A DNA stretch of 64,000 bases from Hebobacterum sp964559435. Its GTDB lineage: Bacteria; Armatimonadota; Hebobacteria; Hebobacterales; Hebobacteraceae. The stretch covers positions 33,521-97,520 of the forward strand of contig CAZLHI010000010.1 in the NCBI GenBank assembly GCA_964559435.1, written 5' to 3'. Position 1 is the stretch's first letter; every line of letters begins with the position of its first letter. The translations under genes were made by a program, and so were the position numbers. The notes under the pieces are model-generated. The model was not told the DNA's origin. It searched no databases and was given only the letters and a program-made list of their open reading frames with translations. This document shows positions 1 through 8,355 of the stretch, in pieces.

Positions 1-2
1 TC

Positions 3-347
3 TCGCAGGGCTGTGTCGATCCCGAGGACGCGCCCGCCCTCCGGCAAGAGCTGGCCGAGCGGCTCGGGCAGCTGGCGTATGAAGGGCGGCCGGTAATCGC
101 TCGCGTCTTCACCCGCGAGGAGGCTTTCCACGGCCCAAGGATCGCCTTGGCGGCCGATCTGGTGCTCATAAGCCGCGATGGATTCGACCTCAAGGGCACG
201 ACTCGGGAACAGGAAGTCTTCGGCGCGAGCCGGTTCCAGGGCATGCACACCTGGGACGACGCCTTCCTGTGCACCTCACTGCCGGTGCCCGATAATCCGT
301 CGATATCTGAGCCAGCCGGAGCAATCCTCGAGTGGCTTTCCGGCTGA
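3..347 (+). CDS. Alkaline-phosphatase-superfamily phosphodiesterase, C-terminal fragment
   Basis: The frame is open from the window edge to a TGA, so only the last 114 residues are present. The visible part carries features of the end of type I phosphodiesterase/nucleotide pyrophosphatase proteins: the stretch ADLVLISRDGFDLKG followed by GMHTWDDAFL, where the His is normally a metal ligand of the AlkP fold. The substrate cannot be read from the tail. A DUF2061 gene follows on the same strand 57 bp later, and more AlkP-fold genes lie nearby on the other strand, so this is probably the edge of a larger phosphodiesterase/sulfatase island. The family call is fairly safe; the function is not. Confidence 0.75.
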   Translation, partial: SQGCVDPEDAPALRQELAERLGQLAYEGRPVIARVFTREEAFHGPRIALAADLVLISRDGFDLKGTTREQEVFGASRFQGMHTWDDAFLCTSLPVPDNPSISEPAGAILEWLSG

Positions 348-404
348 GGCCTCAGGGCCGCTGGCATCGCGACCTCACACCGACCATGGAGGAGGAATAC
401 TGAC

Positions 405-701
405 TTGCGGGACTACCACAAGCGTAGTGTCGTGAAGGCAATCTCGTGGCGCGTGGTTGCCACTGTCACGACGATGATCGTCGTGTTTGCGTTCACCAGG
501 AGAGTTACGCTGGCACTTGAGGTCGGCGCAGTCGAGGTCGTCGCAAAGCTCATCTTCTACTATCTTCACGAGCGCGCGTGGAATTGGATTGGCTGGGGGA
601 AGCTCGAGCATCCCCTCGCCGGCCTTGCGGTGAGCCGCGAGCTGGAGCCGGAGCATCTGCGAGAGATCCGCACTCGGCTGGAGGAGCTGGGCTACCTCTA
701 G
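405..701 (+). CDS. DUF2061 family small membrane protein
   Basis: 98 residues. The start is TTG, chosen because GGAGGAGG lies about 10 bases upstream and the family's N-terminal pattern follows at once (KRSVVKAISWRVVATVTT, residues 6-23). Two hydrophobic stretches (about 18-30 and 37-53) fit the DUF2061 membrane fold. DUF2061 proteins have no assigned reaction; from memory they are often encoded near sulfate-activation or AlkP-type genes, and here the upstream neighbour is an AlkP-fold enzyme. A soluble acidic tail ends in LEELGYL, a C-terminal pattern shared with three other proteins of the island. Confidence 0.75.
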   Translation: MRDYHKRSVVKAISWRVVATVTTMIVVFAFTRRVTLALEVGAVEVVAKLIFYYLHERAWNWIGWGKLEHPLAGLAVSRELEPEHLREIRTRLEELGYL

Positions 702-743
702 ACGACGCACCCGTCGCCGGGCCAGCTGGAGCGCGGCGGCCGC

Positions 744-1559
744 TCAGACCTGCACTCTGAGCGGCCCCTTGAGGGCATAGCCGAAGGCCACGGATATGAG
801 GAGCCAGGGCCACACCCAGTGGACGCGCCAGCCCAGCAGTTCCATCTCGGCGCTTGGATAGGAGACGCTGGCTGACTTCGCCCTGACCTCCGCCGAGATG
901 GGGGGCTCGCCGGGATGCAGGAACTGCAACCAGACGCCACCGGCAACGCGCGCCGTGGAGACCCGGCCGCCGAGGTCGCCCACGACAATCTGCTTCGTGA
1001 ACTCCTGTCCCGCAACGGCGAAGCGGAGTTCCCGCCTCCCAGGAGAGGCCGCGCGCACCCGCCAGTCGACCTCGTCCAGCGCCCGAATACGCAGCGCCAG
1101 AGTCTCCACCTCGATCCCCGGCGGTGCGGCCAGGGACACCTCATCCAGGTCTACCCCTGGCTGAAGCTTGATGGCGACGATGGCCGTCTCTCCCGGCCTC
1201 AGGGGCCTGTGCCCGAAACGGAGGTCGGTCTGCACGAGCAAGAAGCCGACGGGTATTATGATGAATGCGAGAGGGACAACCGCGTAGGTGAGATACCTCA
1301 GGTTGTCGCGTGCGAGCCGGGCTTGCGCGCGCAGCACCACACGGACATCATCTCGGTACAGCAGGACTTCCAGCAGGTGTGAGATGATCTGGTCTTTGGT
1401 CGCACGGATGCCGCGCTGATTCGAGGTGTAGCGGAACACCATCAGCAGGACCGCTCCCGTTATCAGGGAGATGACGACGAGCCCGGCCCAGGCACTCCAT
1501 CCCCAGGGAGCGAGAAGCAGGTCGAAGCAGCGCGTGATGATGGAGTTCACCCCTGCCAT
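744..1559 (-). CDS. Uncharacterised membrane protein with 2-3 transmembrane segments
   Basis: 271 residues, last gene of a leftward operon, starting 6 bp after the small gene upstream. A hydrophobic segment at about 22-43 is followed by a basic, helical region (about 44-88, rich in Arg, with KDQIISHLLEVLLYRDD), a second hydrophobic segment at about 90-110, then a roughly 130-residue beta-rich domain and a last hydrophobic stretch near 247-265. The TM-charged helix-TM layout is reminiscent of Oxa1/EMC3-type membrane proteins, but I see no decisive motif and treat that as a weak analogy. Co-transcription with three AlkP-fold phosphodiesterases suggests a role in their envelope pathway. No confident family assignment. 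Confidence 0.6.
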   Translation of the reverse strand: MAGVNSIITRCFDLLLAPWGWSAWAGLVVISLITGAVLLMVFRYTSNQRGIRATKDQIISHLLEVLLYRDDVRVVLRAQARLARDNLRYLTYAVVPLAFIIIPVGFLLVQTDLRFGHRPLRPGETAIVAIKLQPGVDLDEVSLAAPPGIEVETLALRIRALDEVDWRVRAASPGRRELRFAVAGQEFTKQIVVGDLGGRVSTARVAGGVWLQFLHPGEPPISAEVRAKSASVSYPSAEMELLGWRVHWVWPWLLISVAFGYALKGPLRVQV

Positions 1560-1565
1560 CGCGGA

Positions 1566-1757
1566 TCAGTCGATGTACCCCAGGCCTTGGAGCCGCTTCT
1601 TGACCTCCTCTTCCGAGTCGGCCTCCTCGATGGCGGCCGCGGCCTTCTCGAGCGTATGGCGGATGAACTCGTCGAGGGACGAGTATCCGGCGGCCTCGGC
1701 GCATCGCTGTAAGCGCTCGTAAAGATCCCGGTCTAGCTTGATCTTCGGTCCAAACAT
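1566..1757 (-). CDS. Small ribbon-helix-helix-like protein
   Basis: 63 residues from the ATG at 1757. I prefer this over an in-frame start 30 bp upstream because it lies just past the preceding gene's stop and has GGTGAGG 8 bases upstream. The sequence KIKLDRDLYERLQRCAEAAG then SSLDEFIRHTLEKA has the strand-helix-helix pattern of CopG/MetJ-type DNA-binding proteins, so it could regulate this operon. The last 20 residues are an acidic tail ending LQGLGYID, resembling the C-termini of the sulfatase-like proteins nearby. It is the fourth gene of a five-gene operon. No toxin partner is visible, so an antitoxin role is not supported. Confidence 0.65.
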   Translation of the reverse strand: MFGPKIKLDRDLYERLQRCAEAAGYSSLDEFIRHTLEKAAAAIEEADSEEEVKKRLQGLGYID

Positions 1758-1767
1758 GCTCGGGGCC

Positions 1768-3810
1768 TCACCAGATCGGCTTGCCAATCATCTCCTTCGG
1801 CACCTCGACGCCGAACTCGGCGAGCGCGCTCGCCGGAATGTCCGGCAGGCCCGGCCTCGCCGGTCCAATCGGTTTCGTGGCCAGCAAGAGGCCTGGCACG
1901 ACGTCCCTGTCAATGCAGTGATCCCCGCTCCATTTCCCCACGTTGTCCTTGAACGCCTCTGCCGATACCACACCGAGGCCCGACGCTGAGGTGCAGCGAT
2001 AGCCGGAGGCATATCCGAGGATGAGATCTGGGGTGAACGGGGGCGTCGTCGCAGAGTAGGTCTCCTGCGACAGGTAGACGTTCGCAATCACGCGCTCGCC
2101 CGTCTTCGGATCGCGCACACTGCGCAATCGGCGCGCAAGGCGGCGCGCGACGGCCTCCCTATCCGTGGGTGAGATGACACCTCTGGCCTCCCGCCCCTTG
2201 AGATTCAGGTAGAGCCCCGTAAGCCCGATGCCGTAGGCCGCGGTCTGACTCCAGTCGGCCGCGTGTTGGATATCCGCCGCCCCCCGGGCGTCTCGCATGC
2301 ACAGGTATCCCTCGCTTGCGAGCCATGTGTTGAGATTGAACTGACGGTAGTACGCCGTAAAGCCGTGGTCGGACAGAAGGACAACTGTGGTATTGGCGTC
2401 GCAGGCCTCGAGGGCGGCGCCAGCAAGCTCGTCGCCTAGTCTATAGCAGTCCGCGACCACTGACCCATATGCGCGCTGCGCCGCTGCCTCGTAGGCTGGA
2501 TGCTGAGGGTCCGTAGTGCGCCAGAACATGTGCTGATTGCGGTCGGTCGTGCCGAAGTAGCAGAACAGCAGGCCCGTACGGAATCTGTGGAGCTGAGACT
2601 CATACGCCTGGCGGGCCTCCGAAACGATCTGCGCCGCCTGATGCAGGTACTCGTCCTCATCGAGAACGCCGTGCGCGAGGGCCTCCGTGTCCTCGGGCAA
2701 CCCCAGAGTGTGGAACCGGCCGTGGCTGCGGGCCAACTGTCGGGCGTAACCAGCAGGCGCGTCGATTGGCAGTGCGGGATCCATCGGGTCGAAGTTGATC
2801 GGTGTGACGTACAGCTTGAACCGCGGCACGATCTCCTTCATGTAGAACCGGCAGATTCCCCTGATGGCCTTCACGTGAGGTACCATCACAAACGTTACCG
2901 GCACCCAGTCGGTCCACTCGCCCTGCCGGAGCAGGACCTGGCGTCCTTGAATCACGAGCTTGGCGACCCGATGCGCCCGGTCAACCCACACCTCAAACCC
3001 GACCTCGGTATCCGGCATTCCCCGCTCCAGCGAATTCCGAGGCCCCTTGAGACGAGCCCTCACCCGCCCGTCGATTACACGAACCGGCTGGGCGTCGATC
3101 TGCCGGCTCCGGACCAGATCGCCATCGGTGAAGTAGGAACTCGTGCCCAGCGATCCCCTGGCATCGGGAGTGCCGAGGCCGGCCAATTGCCTGGCGCCGG
3201 TGTCCGCAGGGGGGAAGTTCGACGGGACCCGGTGCACCTCACATGGCACGCCGTGCGCTGCGAGAATGTCCCAGAACGCCCGTCCCCGCCGACGCGACCC
3301 GACTCGAGACTGCGACAGCGGCACCCGCCAGCGTCCCAGCGGGACGCTGTACGCCGGAGGCGCGGTTTCGGCCACGGCCGATGTGGCCTGGTACGTCGCC
3401 GGGTCCCGCGAAACGAAGTCACAGATCCCATGCGTGCCTGGGTCCAGGCCGGTTATCACCGTTGCCCAGGCGACCGGGCTCTGCGGCGGCACCGTGCTGG
3501 TGAGCGGTCGGAAGCCCCCGGTCTCCCTCATGCGCGACAGGTTCGGAAGCTGGCCTGCCGCCATGAGGCGCGCGGCAATGCCGGGATCGAGGCCATCGAC
3601 GCCGAGGATGATGAGCCGCTTGTCCCCCTTTGCAGGCGCAGCGAATCGAGACGCGCAGGACGAAAGCGCAGCAGCGTCGAGGAGCGCCAAGGCCCCGAGC
3701 GCGCCGATCCTCTTCAGAGTCCTGCGCTTGCCAACGTCGCAGACCCGGCCGGAATCCATCTGCGCGGTCCGGGCGCGGCGGGACGGCGTCGCCCTCATGG
3801 CTATCCGCAT
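1768..3810 (-). CDS. AlkP-superfamily phosphodiesterase, putative lipoprotein (paralogue A)
   Basis: 680 residues. The N-terminus has a KRRTLKR charged patch, a hydrophobic stretch and the lipobox-like LSSC (Cys52), suggesting export and lipid anchoring. The catalytic domain opens with ILGVDGLDP (68-76), whose Asp is a metal ligand, then PPQSPVAWATVITG (108-121), where Ser111 is the likely nucleophile. Further metal-site motifs are TDRNQHMFWRTTD and LLSDHGF. This matches type I phosphodiesterase/nucleotide pyrophosphatase relatives. It is third of three tandem paralogues, 18 bp after paralogue B. The substrate is unknown; a phosphodiester or phosphoglycan in the envelope is inference. Confidence 0.8.
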   Translation of the reverse strand: MRIAMRATPSRRARTAQMDSGRVCDVGKRRTLKRIGALGALALLDAAALSSCASRFAAPAKGDKRLIILGVDGLDPGIAARLMAAGQLPNLSRMRETGGFRPLTSTVPPQSPVAWATVITGLDPGTHGICDFVSRDPATYQATSAVAETAPPAYSVPLGRWRVPLSQSRVGSRRRGRAFWDILAAHGVPCEVHRVPSNFPPADTGARQLAGLGTPDARGSLGTSSYFTDGDLVRSRQIDAQPVRVIDGRVRARLKGPRNSLERGMPDTEVGFEVWVDRAHRVAKLVIQGRQVLLRQGEWTDWVPVTFVMVPHVKAIRGICRFYMKEIVPRFKLYVTPINFDPMDPALPIDAPAGYARQLARSHGRFHTLGLPEDTEALAHGVLDEDEYLHQAAQIVSEARQAYESQLHRFRTGLLFCYFGTTDRNQHMFWRTTDPQHPAYEAAAQRAYGSVVADCYRLGDELAGAALEACDANTTVVLLSDHGFTAYYRQFNLNTWLASEGYLCMRDARGAADIQHAADWSQTAAYGIGLTGLYLNLKGREARGVISPTDREAVARRLARRLRSVRDPKTGERVIANVYLSQETYSATTPPFTPDLILGYASGYRCTSASGLGVVSAEAFKDNVGKWSGDHCIDRDVVPGLLLATKPIGPARPGLPDIPASALAEFGVEVPKEMIGKPIW

Positions 3811-3828
3811 CCCCGAGCGGCGGCGCTC

Positions 3829-5877
3829 TCAGAAGACGGACTGGCCGGACATCTCGTCCGGCTTCTCAATCTCGAACTCGGCCAGAACACTAGCGGTTAC
3901 ATCCTGCAAGGCCGGGCTTTCGGCGCGAATGGGTCTGTTCGCGAGCAGTATGCCCGGCACGAGGGCGCGATCAATGCAGTGATCGCCGCTCCACTTGTCG
4001 AGGTTGTCCTCGATCAGCTTCTCCGTGACCTCCCCCAGGACCGACTCGTCCGAGCACCGGTAGCCGCGGGCGTAGCCGATCACCAGGTCAGGGGCGTGCT
4101 CCGCCTCGTCCGGGGAGTAGACCTCCCCGGCCGCGTAGACGTTGTCGATGACGCGCTCGCCCGTGTCGGGATCGCGCACCTTGCACAGCTCGTCGCTGAG
4201 CTGCGCCGCCAGGAATGCTCGCTCCTGAGGCCCGACGATTCCATACGGCTCTCGACCTTCCATGTTGAAGTAGAGAGAGTTGAACCCGATTCCGTAGGCG
4301 AGCGTGTTGTGCCAGTCTGCATTCTGGAAAATGTCTGCGCCCGACTCCCAGGGTTCCACGCCAAGCAGATAGTCGTTACGTGCCAGCCATGTATTCAGGT
4401 TGAACGAACGGTAGAAGGGCGAGAATCCGTGGTCGGACAGCACGATCACGGTCGTATCTCCGTCGCAGGCCGCCATTGCTTGTCCCACGAGACCGTCTGA
4501 GGCGCGGTAGCACTCCTCGATCACTGGACCAAGCTGCTTCGCCAACCGGCGGTCGTGAGCCGGATGCCGAGGGTCCATCGTCCGCCAGAACATGTGCTGG
4601 GTTCGGTCGCTGGTGGCGAAATAGTAGAACAGCAGCCCGCGGTCGAACTCGTTCAGGGCCATCTCGTACATGCGCCTCTCTTCGCCGAACGCGATGCCGG
4701 ACTGCTGGAGGTATTCGTCGTCGTCCAATACCTCGTGACGAAGGGCCTTCACATCGTGCGGGAAGCCCTGAGTGTAGAACAATCCCAACTTCCGCGCCAG
4801 TTCGGCCGAGAAGTCCCCCGGCGCGGTGATCGGCAGCGCGGGGTCCCTTGGGTCGATGTTGATCGGTGTCACGTAGAGCTTCAGATACGGCCGCACCGCC
4901 TTCAAGTAGAAACGACAGATGCCGCTGACGTGCCTGAGGTGAGGCACCATCTCAAATCGGAGGGGAGTCCAATCGCTCCATTCACCCTCGCCCAGCAGCA
5001 CCTCCTCATCCAGCAGGACAATCTTGACCAGCTTGTGATCCCGATCCACGAGGATGTCGAAGTCTACCGCGGACCGCGGCTCACCCTCGCGGAGGGTGTT
5101 GTCGGGTCCGAAGAGCTGAGCCTTAGCGCGGCCGCGCAGCAGTTGCACTTGGTAGATGGCGCCCCCAGTGATGTTCCTGCCGGGCTTCGGCGGTGCATCG
5201 GTGTAAAAGGAGAACTCCCCGTACGTCCCACGTAGGTCGGGTGCCCCAAGGCCGGCGAGCTGCTTGACTCCATTGTCCTGAGGTGGGAAGTTCGACGGCA
5301 CCCGATACGCGGAGGCGGGCACGCCGTGCCCGGCCAGAACGTCCCAGAAGGCTCGACCTCTGCGCAGCAGTTCGACCTTCCCGGCCGAAAGCGGCACCCT
5401 CCACTGGCCGATAGATAGGGACCTCTCCGGCGCTTCGGTTCGGGCGATCGAGAGATAGGGGATATAGGTGTTCGGGTCACGCTGGATGAAATCGTAGATG
5501 CCGTGACCTCCCGGGTCTCGCCCTGTTATGAAGGTGGCCCAGGCAACCGGGCTCTGTGGCGGCACGCTGCTGCCGAGAGGTCTGAAGCCACCGAGCTGCA
5601 TCAGACGTTGCATGTTCGGCAGCTTGCCCTCGGCCATGAGACGGCGGACCGCCCGCGGGTCCAAGCCGTCCAGACCGAGAATGATGACCTTTCGCTCTGT
5701 GCTGAGCTTCGATGCGAATCTCCGGCCGCAGGAAGAGAGCGCCCCCGCGTCGACCGCGGCGAGCAGGCCGAGGGCGGCCAGCTTTCTCAGCGTCGCTCTC
5801 TTTCCCGGGTCGGCGGCGCCGTCGGGTGAGCGCGTGCCTGGCCCGCGATTCCTGCGGTCCTCAGGCGCCAGCTTCAC
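3829..5877 (-). CDS. AlkP-superfamily phosphodiesterase, putative lipoprotein (paralogue B)
   Basis: About 682 residues. The start is uncertain: GTG at 5877 is only 1 base from AAGGAG (5879-5884), while a CTG at 5871 has ideal 7-base spacing. Either start overlaps the end of paralogue C, implying coupled translation. The N-terminus has KRATLRKLAALGLLAAVDAG then LSSC, a lipobox-like site. Catalytic motifs are IILGLDGLDP, PPQSPVAWATFITG (Ser as likely nucleophile), TSDRTQHMFWRTMDPRHP and VLSDHGFSPFYRSFN. Paralogues A and B align along their whole length, so this looks like tandem duplication followed by divergence. An extracytoplasmic metal-dependent phosphodiesterase is the best call; the substrate is unknown. 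Confidence 0.8.
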   Translation of the reverse strand: MKLAPEDRRNRGPGTRSPDGAADPGKRATLRKLAALGLLAAVDAGALSSCGRRFASKLSTERKVIILGLDGLDPRAVRRLMAEGKLPNMQRLMQLGGFRPLGSSVPPQSPVAWATFITGRDPGGHGIYDFIQRDPNTYIPYLSIARTEAPERSLSIGQWRVPLSAGKVELLRRGRAFWDVLAGHGVPASAYRVPSNFPPQDNGVKQLAGLGAPDLRGTYGEFSFYTDAPPKPGRNITGGAIYQVQLLRGRAKAQLFGPDNTLREGEPRSAVDFDILVDRDHKLVKIVLLDEEVLLGEGEWSDWTPLRFEMVPHLRHVSGICRFYLKAVRPYLKLYVTPINIDPRDPALPITAPGDFSAELARKLGLFYTQGFPHDVKALRHEVLDDDEYLQQSGIAFGEERRMYEMALNEFDRGLLFYYFATSDRTQHMFWRTMDPRHPAHDRRLAKQLGPVIEECYRASDGLVGQAMAACDGDTTVIVLSDHGFSPFYRSFNLNTWLARNDYLLGVEPWESGADIFQNADWHNTLAYGIGFNSLYFNMEGREPYGIVGPQERAFLAAQLSDELCKVRDPDTGERVIDNVYAAGEVYSPDEAEHAPDLVIGYARGYRCSDESVLGEVTEKLIEDNLDKWSGDHCIDRALVPGILLANRPIRAESPALQDVTASVLAEFEIEKPDEMSGQSVF

Positions 5878-8062
5878 TCTCCTTGCCCACGCCCAGCAGA
5901 AGTGAGCGCCCTTGCATATAGGCAGGCACTCTGACTCCGAACAACTCGAGTACGGTCGGGGCCAGGTCCATGATGGAGGCGCTGTCTGCATGCAGAGAGA
6001 GACTCGAGAAGAGCACACCCGGAACGAGCGCCGGGTCCAGGCAGTGGTCTCCGCTCCAACGGCGGGTGTTCTCCTGGATCACCGGCCCGCAGACCTGGCC
6101 CTGCGCCGCGCTCCACGAGGCGCGATACCCCACGCCATATGCGATCGTCAGGTCGGGTCCCGTCTCCGCGTATGGCCCGGGATTCGTATCGGCTGTGTCG
6201 AGCGCGCGCTGGATTGCCACGGCACCGTTCGCCTCATCACGCAGCCCCGTCAGCTTATCGATGAGCTCGGCTCTGACTCGCGGCGCTTCATCGGGCGCGA
6301 GCACGCCCTGCACCTCCCGCCCCTTGATATTCAAGTAGAGGCCGCCGAGCCCGATGGCATAGGCTTGAGTCCGCTGCCAGTCCACATCCCGGAGCCACTG
6401 AGCCTCACCGGAGGCGCCATCAGCCAAATGGAGATACCCCTCCTGCTTCAGCCACACGTTGAGGTTGACGCCGCGACGGAAGGACTTGAAGCCATGGTCG
6501 GACATCACTAAGAGTGCATCGCGAGCGCCCAGCCGCGACATCACCTCTCCCACGACTTCGTCGGCCTGCTCGTAGGACTGCTCGATTGCCTCTGCGAAGA
6601 CACTCGGGTCATCCTCGACTGGTGCAGGATGTCCGGGGTCCCGATATCGCCAGAACATGTGTTGAATGCGGTCGGTCGTATCGAACACGCAAACGATGCA
6701 GCCGGTGCGCGTGTTATCCAGAGCGTTACGCAGCATGCGCCGTCGCTCTTCGAAGAGCAGAGCGCACTGCTCCAGGAAACTTGCGTCGTCCAAGACCGAC
6801 TCGTTGAGCGCCCACGTGTCTTCGGCCAGCCCCAGAGTCGCGTATCGTCCCAACCTCTTGGAGAGGTAGATTGAGTAGGCGCGTGGGTGTGAGACTGGCA
6901 GGGCCGGTTGCTCGGGGTCGATGTTGATCGGCGAGACATACAACTCGACTTCGGGCGCCAGCTGCCGCAGGTAGAACCGGCAAATGCCATGTGCCCGCAT
7001 CCCAGGGCCGAGCCGAAAGCCCACCGGGACCCAATCGCTATACTGCCCGAGATGCAGGCCGACGCGCGCTCCGCTGATCTCCAGCTGTGCTGTGCCATCC
7101 CCGTTGGGCTGGAGGCGGAATGGGGTCTTCGACGCCTCGCCCGAGTCGGAGGAGACAAGCGGGGGTCCCGGCAGGTCGCCGTGGAGAACGCCATTCTCGT
7201 TCGTGAGCGACAGGCGCTCGCCGCCTATATGATCCCTGTGCTCCTCTCGTGCGGTTGTGAAGAACGTGAAGGAGCCCTGAGTCCCCCGCAGGTCGGGCAC
7301 ACACATCCCCGACAGCAGCAGTCCGTTGAACCGCTCGGGGGGAAAGGTTATCGGCACGCGGAGCACCTCGGAGAATATCCCGTGCTCGCCGAGCACAGCC
7401 CAGAAGGGCTTGCTCCTGCGGAGCAGCCGGATGACCGGGCGGCCCAGCGGAAGCCTCAATGCTCCCAGCTTCAATCGTCGCCGCGGTGGTCGGATCTCCG
7501 CTGAGGAGAGACCGGGCAGATAGGTTCTCGGGTCACGGTGCAGGAAGTCGAATATGCCGTGGCGACCCGGACTCGCGCCGGTCATGAACGATGACCATGC
7601 GACAGGCGACATCGCCGGGCAGCTGGTCGCCAGCCGCGAGAAGGTTCCGCCTTCCCGCAGCTTGGCCAGGTTGGGCAGCCGGCCCGCCGCCATCATGGCC
7701 TCGGCGATGTCAGGGTCCATCCCGTCCAAGCCAAGGATGACCACGCGGTCGACCTGGCTCTTCGCATAGGCTTTCCGCCGGCGGCGCGATCGCAGCAGGA
7801 ACCGCAGCGGCCAGGTGAGGAGCACGAGGCCGCCGAGGGCCACTGCGGCCACCACGACGAGAAAGGACCCGAGCACGGCGAAGCCGGCTCCGGGGCCGAT
7901 GTAGGCATGGGCCGGCGCGGCAGATACGAACACAAGTAAGCTGGTCGCGAGCGCAGCCACCAGGGCCGGGCTGGATCGCGGCGGCTTCAGAGTATGCTGC
8001 GGCGGAGTAGCTCGCTTACCGCCGTCTTTCGCGCGGTCACGCGAATGAGGGCAAAGCATCAC
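5861..8062 (-). CDS. AlkP-superfamily phosphodiesterase with N-terminal membrane segments (paralogue C)
   Basis: 733 residues, first gene of the leftward operon. A signal-like segment (about 33-53, ending APAHA) is followed by YIGPGAG (54-60) and a second hydrophobic segment ending LLTWPLRFLLRSRRRR, so the enzyme domain is membrane-tethered rather than lipidated as in A and B. The catalytic core has VVILGLDGMDP (107-117), CPAMSPVAWSSFMTG, TTDRIQHMFWRYRDPGHPA and VMSDHGFKSFRRG. The YIGPGAG plus AlkP architecture recurs in many bacteria without a known substrate. An in-frame start further in is possible, because the first 30 residues are not obviously signal sequence. Confidence 0.8.
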   Translation of the reverse strand: MMLCPHSRDRAKDGGKRATPPQHTLKPPRSSPALVAALATSLLVFVSAAPAHAYIGPGAGFAVLGSFLVVVAAVALGGLVLLTWPLRFLLRSRRRRKAYAKSQVDRVVILGLDGMDPDIAEAMMAAGRLPNLAKLREGGTFSRLATSCPAMSPVAWSSFMTGASPGRHGIFDFLHRDPRTYLPGLSSAEIRPPRRRLKLGALRLPLGRPVIRLLRRSKPFWAVLGEHGIFSEVLRVPITFPPERFNGLLLSGMCVPDLRGTQGSFTFFTTAREEHRDHIGGERLSLTNENGVLHGDLPGPPLVSSDSGEASKTPFRLQPNGDGTAQLEISGARVGLHLGQYSDWVPVGFRLGPGMRAHGICRFYLRQLAPEVELYVSPINIDPEQPALPVSHPRAYSIYLSKRLGRYATLGLAEDTWALNESVLDDASFLEQCALLFEERRRMLRNALDNTRTGCIVCVFDTTDRIQHMFWRYRDPGHPAPVEDDPSVFAEAIEQSYEQADEVVGEVMSRLGARDALLVMSDHGFKSFRRGVNLNVWLKQEGYLHLADGASGEAQWLRDVDWQRTQAYAIGLGGLYLNIKGREVQGVLAPDEAPRVRAELIDKLTGLRDEANGAVAIQRALDTADTNPGPYAETGPDLTIAYGVGYRASWSAAQGQVCGPVIQENTRRWSGDHCLDPALVPGVLFSSLSLHADSASIMDLAPTVLELFGVRVPAYMQGRSLLLGVGKESEAGA

Positions 8063-8291
8063 GTCTCTCGTCCGAGATACAGTGAACTAGGCGCGGCTCG
8101 CGGCCGTGGGGCGCTGGCTGACACTGCAATCAGTGTTCCCGCTCTCGGGAGTAACGATTCGTCGGCCGGGCCGCATGGTCCTGCGCTGACGGGGCTGTCA
8201 GCCGCGGGCCTTGCCGGCCGGCCCGGCCCGTGGGCGCGGATATGGCATGTGGTCAGGCTGCCGGCACCGGCCGGAGGCCGACTATGTGTCC

Positions 8292-8320
8292 TTTACACTC
8301 AGCGGCCGGTAGGGTAGACT
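8292..8320 (+). promoter_or_regulatory. Sigma70-type promoter for the sulfatase-like genes
   Basis: TTTACA (8292-8297) and TAGACT (8315-8320) are separated by 17 bases and lie about 35 bp before the start at 8356. The rest of the 8063-8355 divergent gap is GC-rich; I see no other clear element in it. Confidence 0.5.
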
Positions 8321-8355
8321 CTAGGCCGAGGCTGGATGAGGGCAGGCAGGGATAG

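Noticed and set aside
2500..4500. 666-residue open frame on the plus strand
   Set aside because: It lies antisense to paralogues A and B, whose motifs are clear; its residues show only the bias of GC-rich shadow frames.
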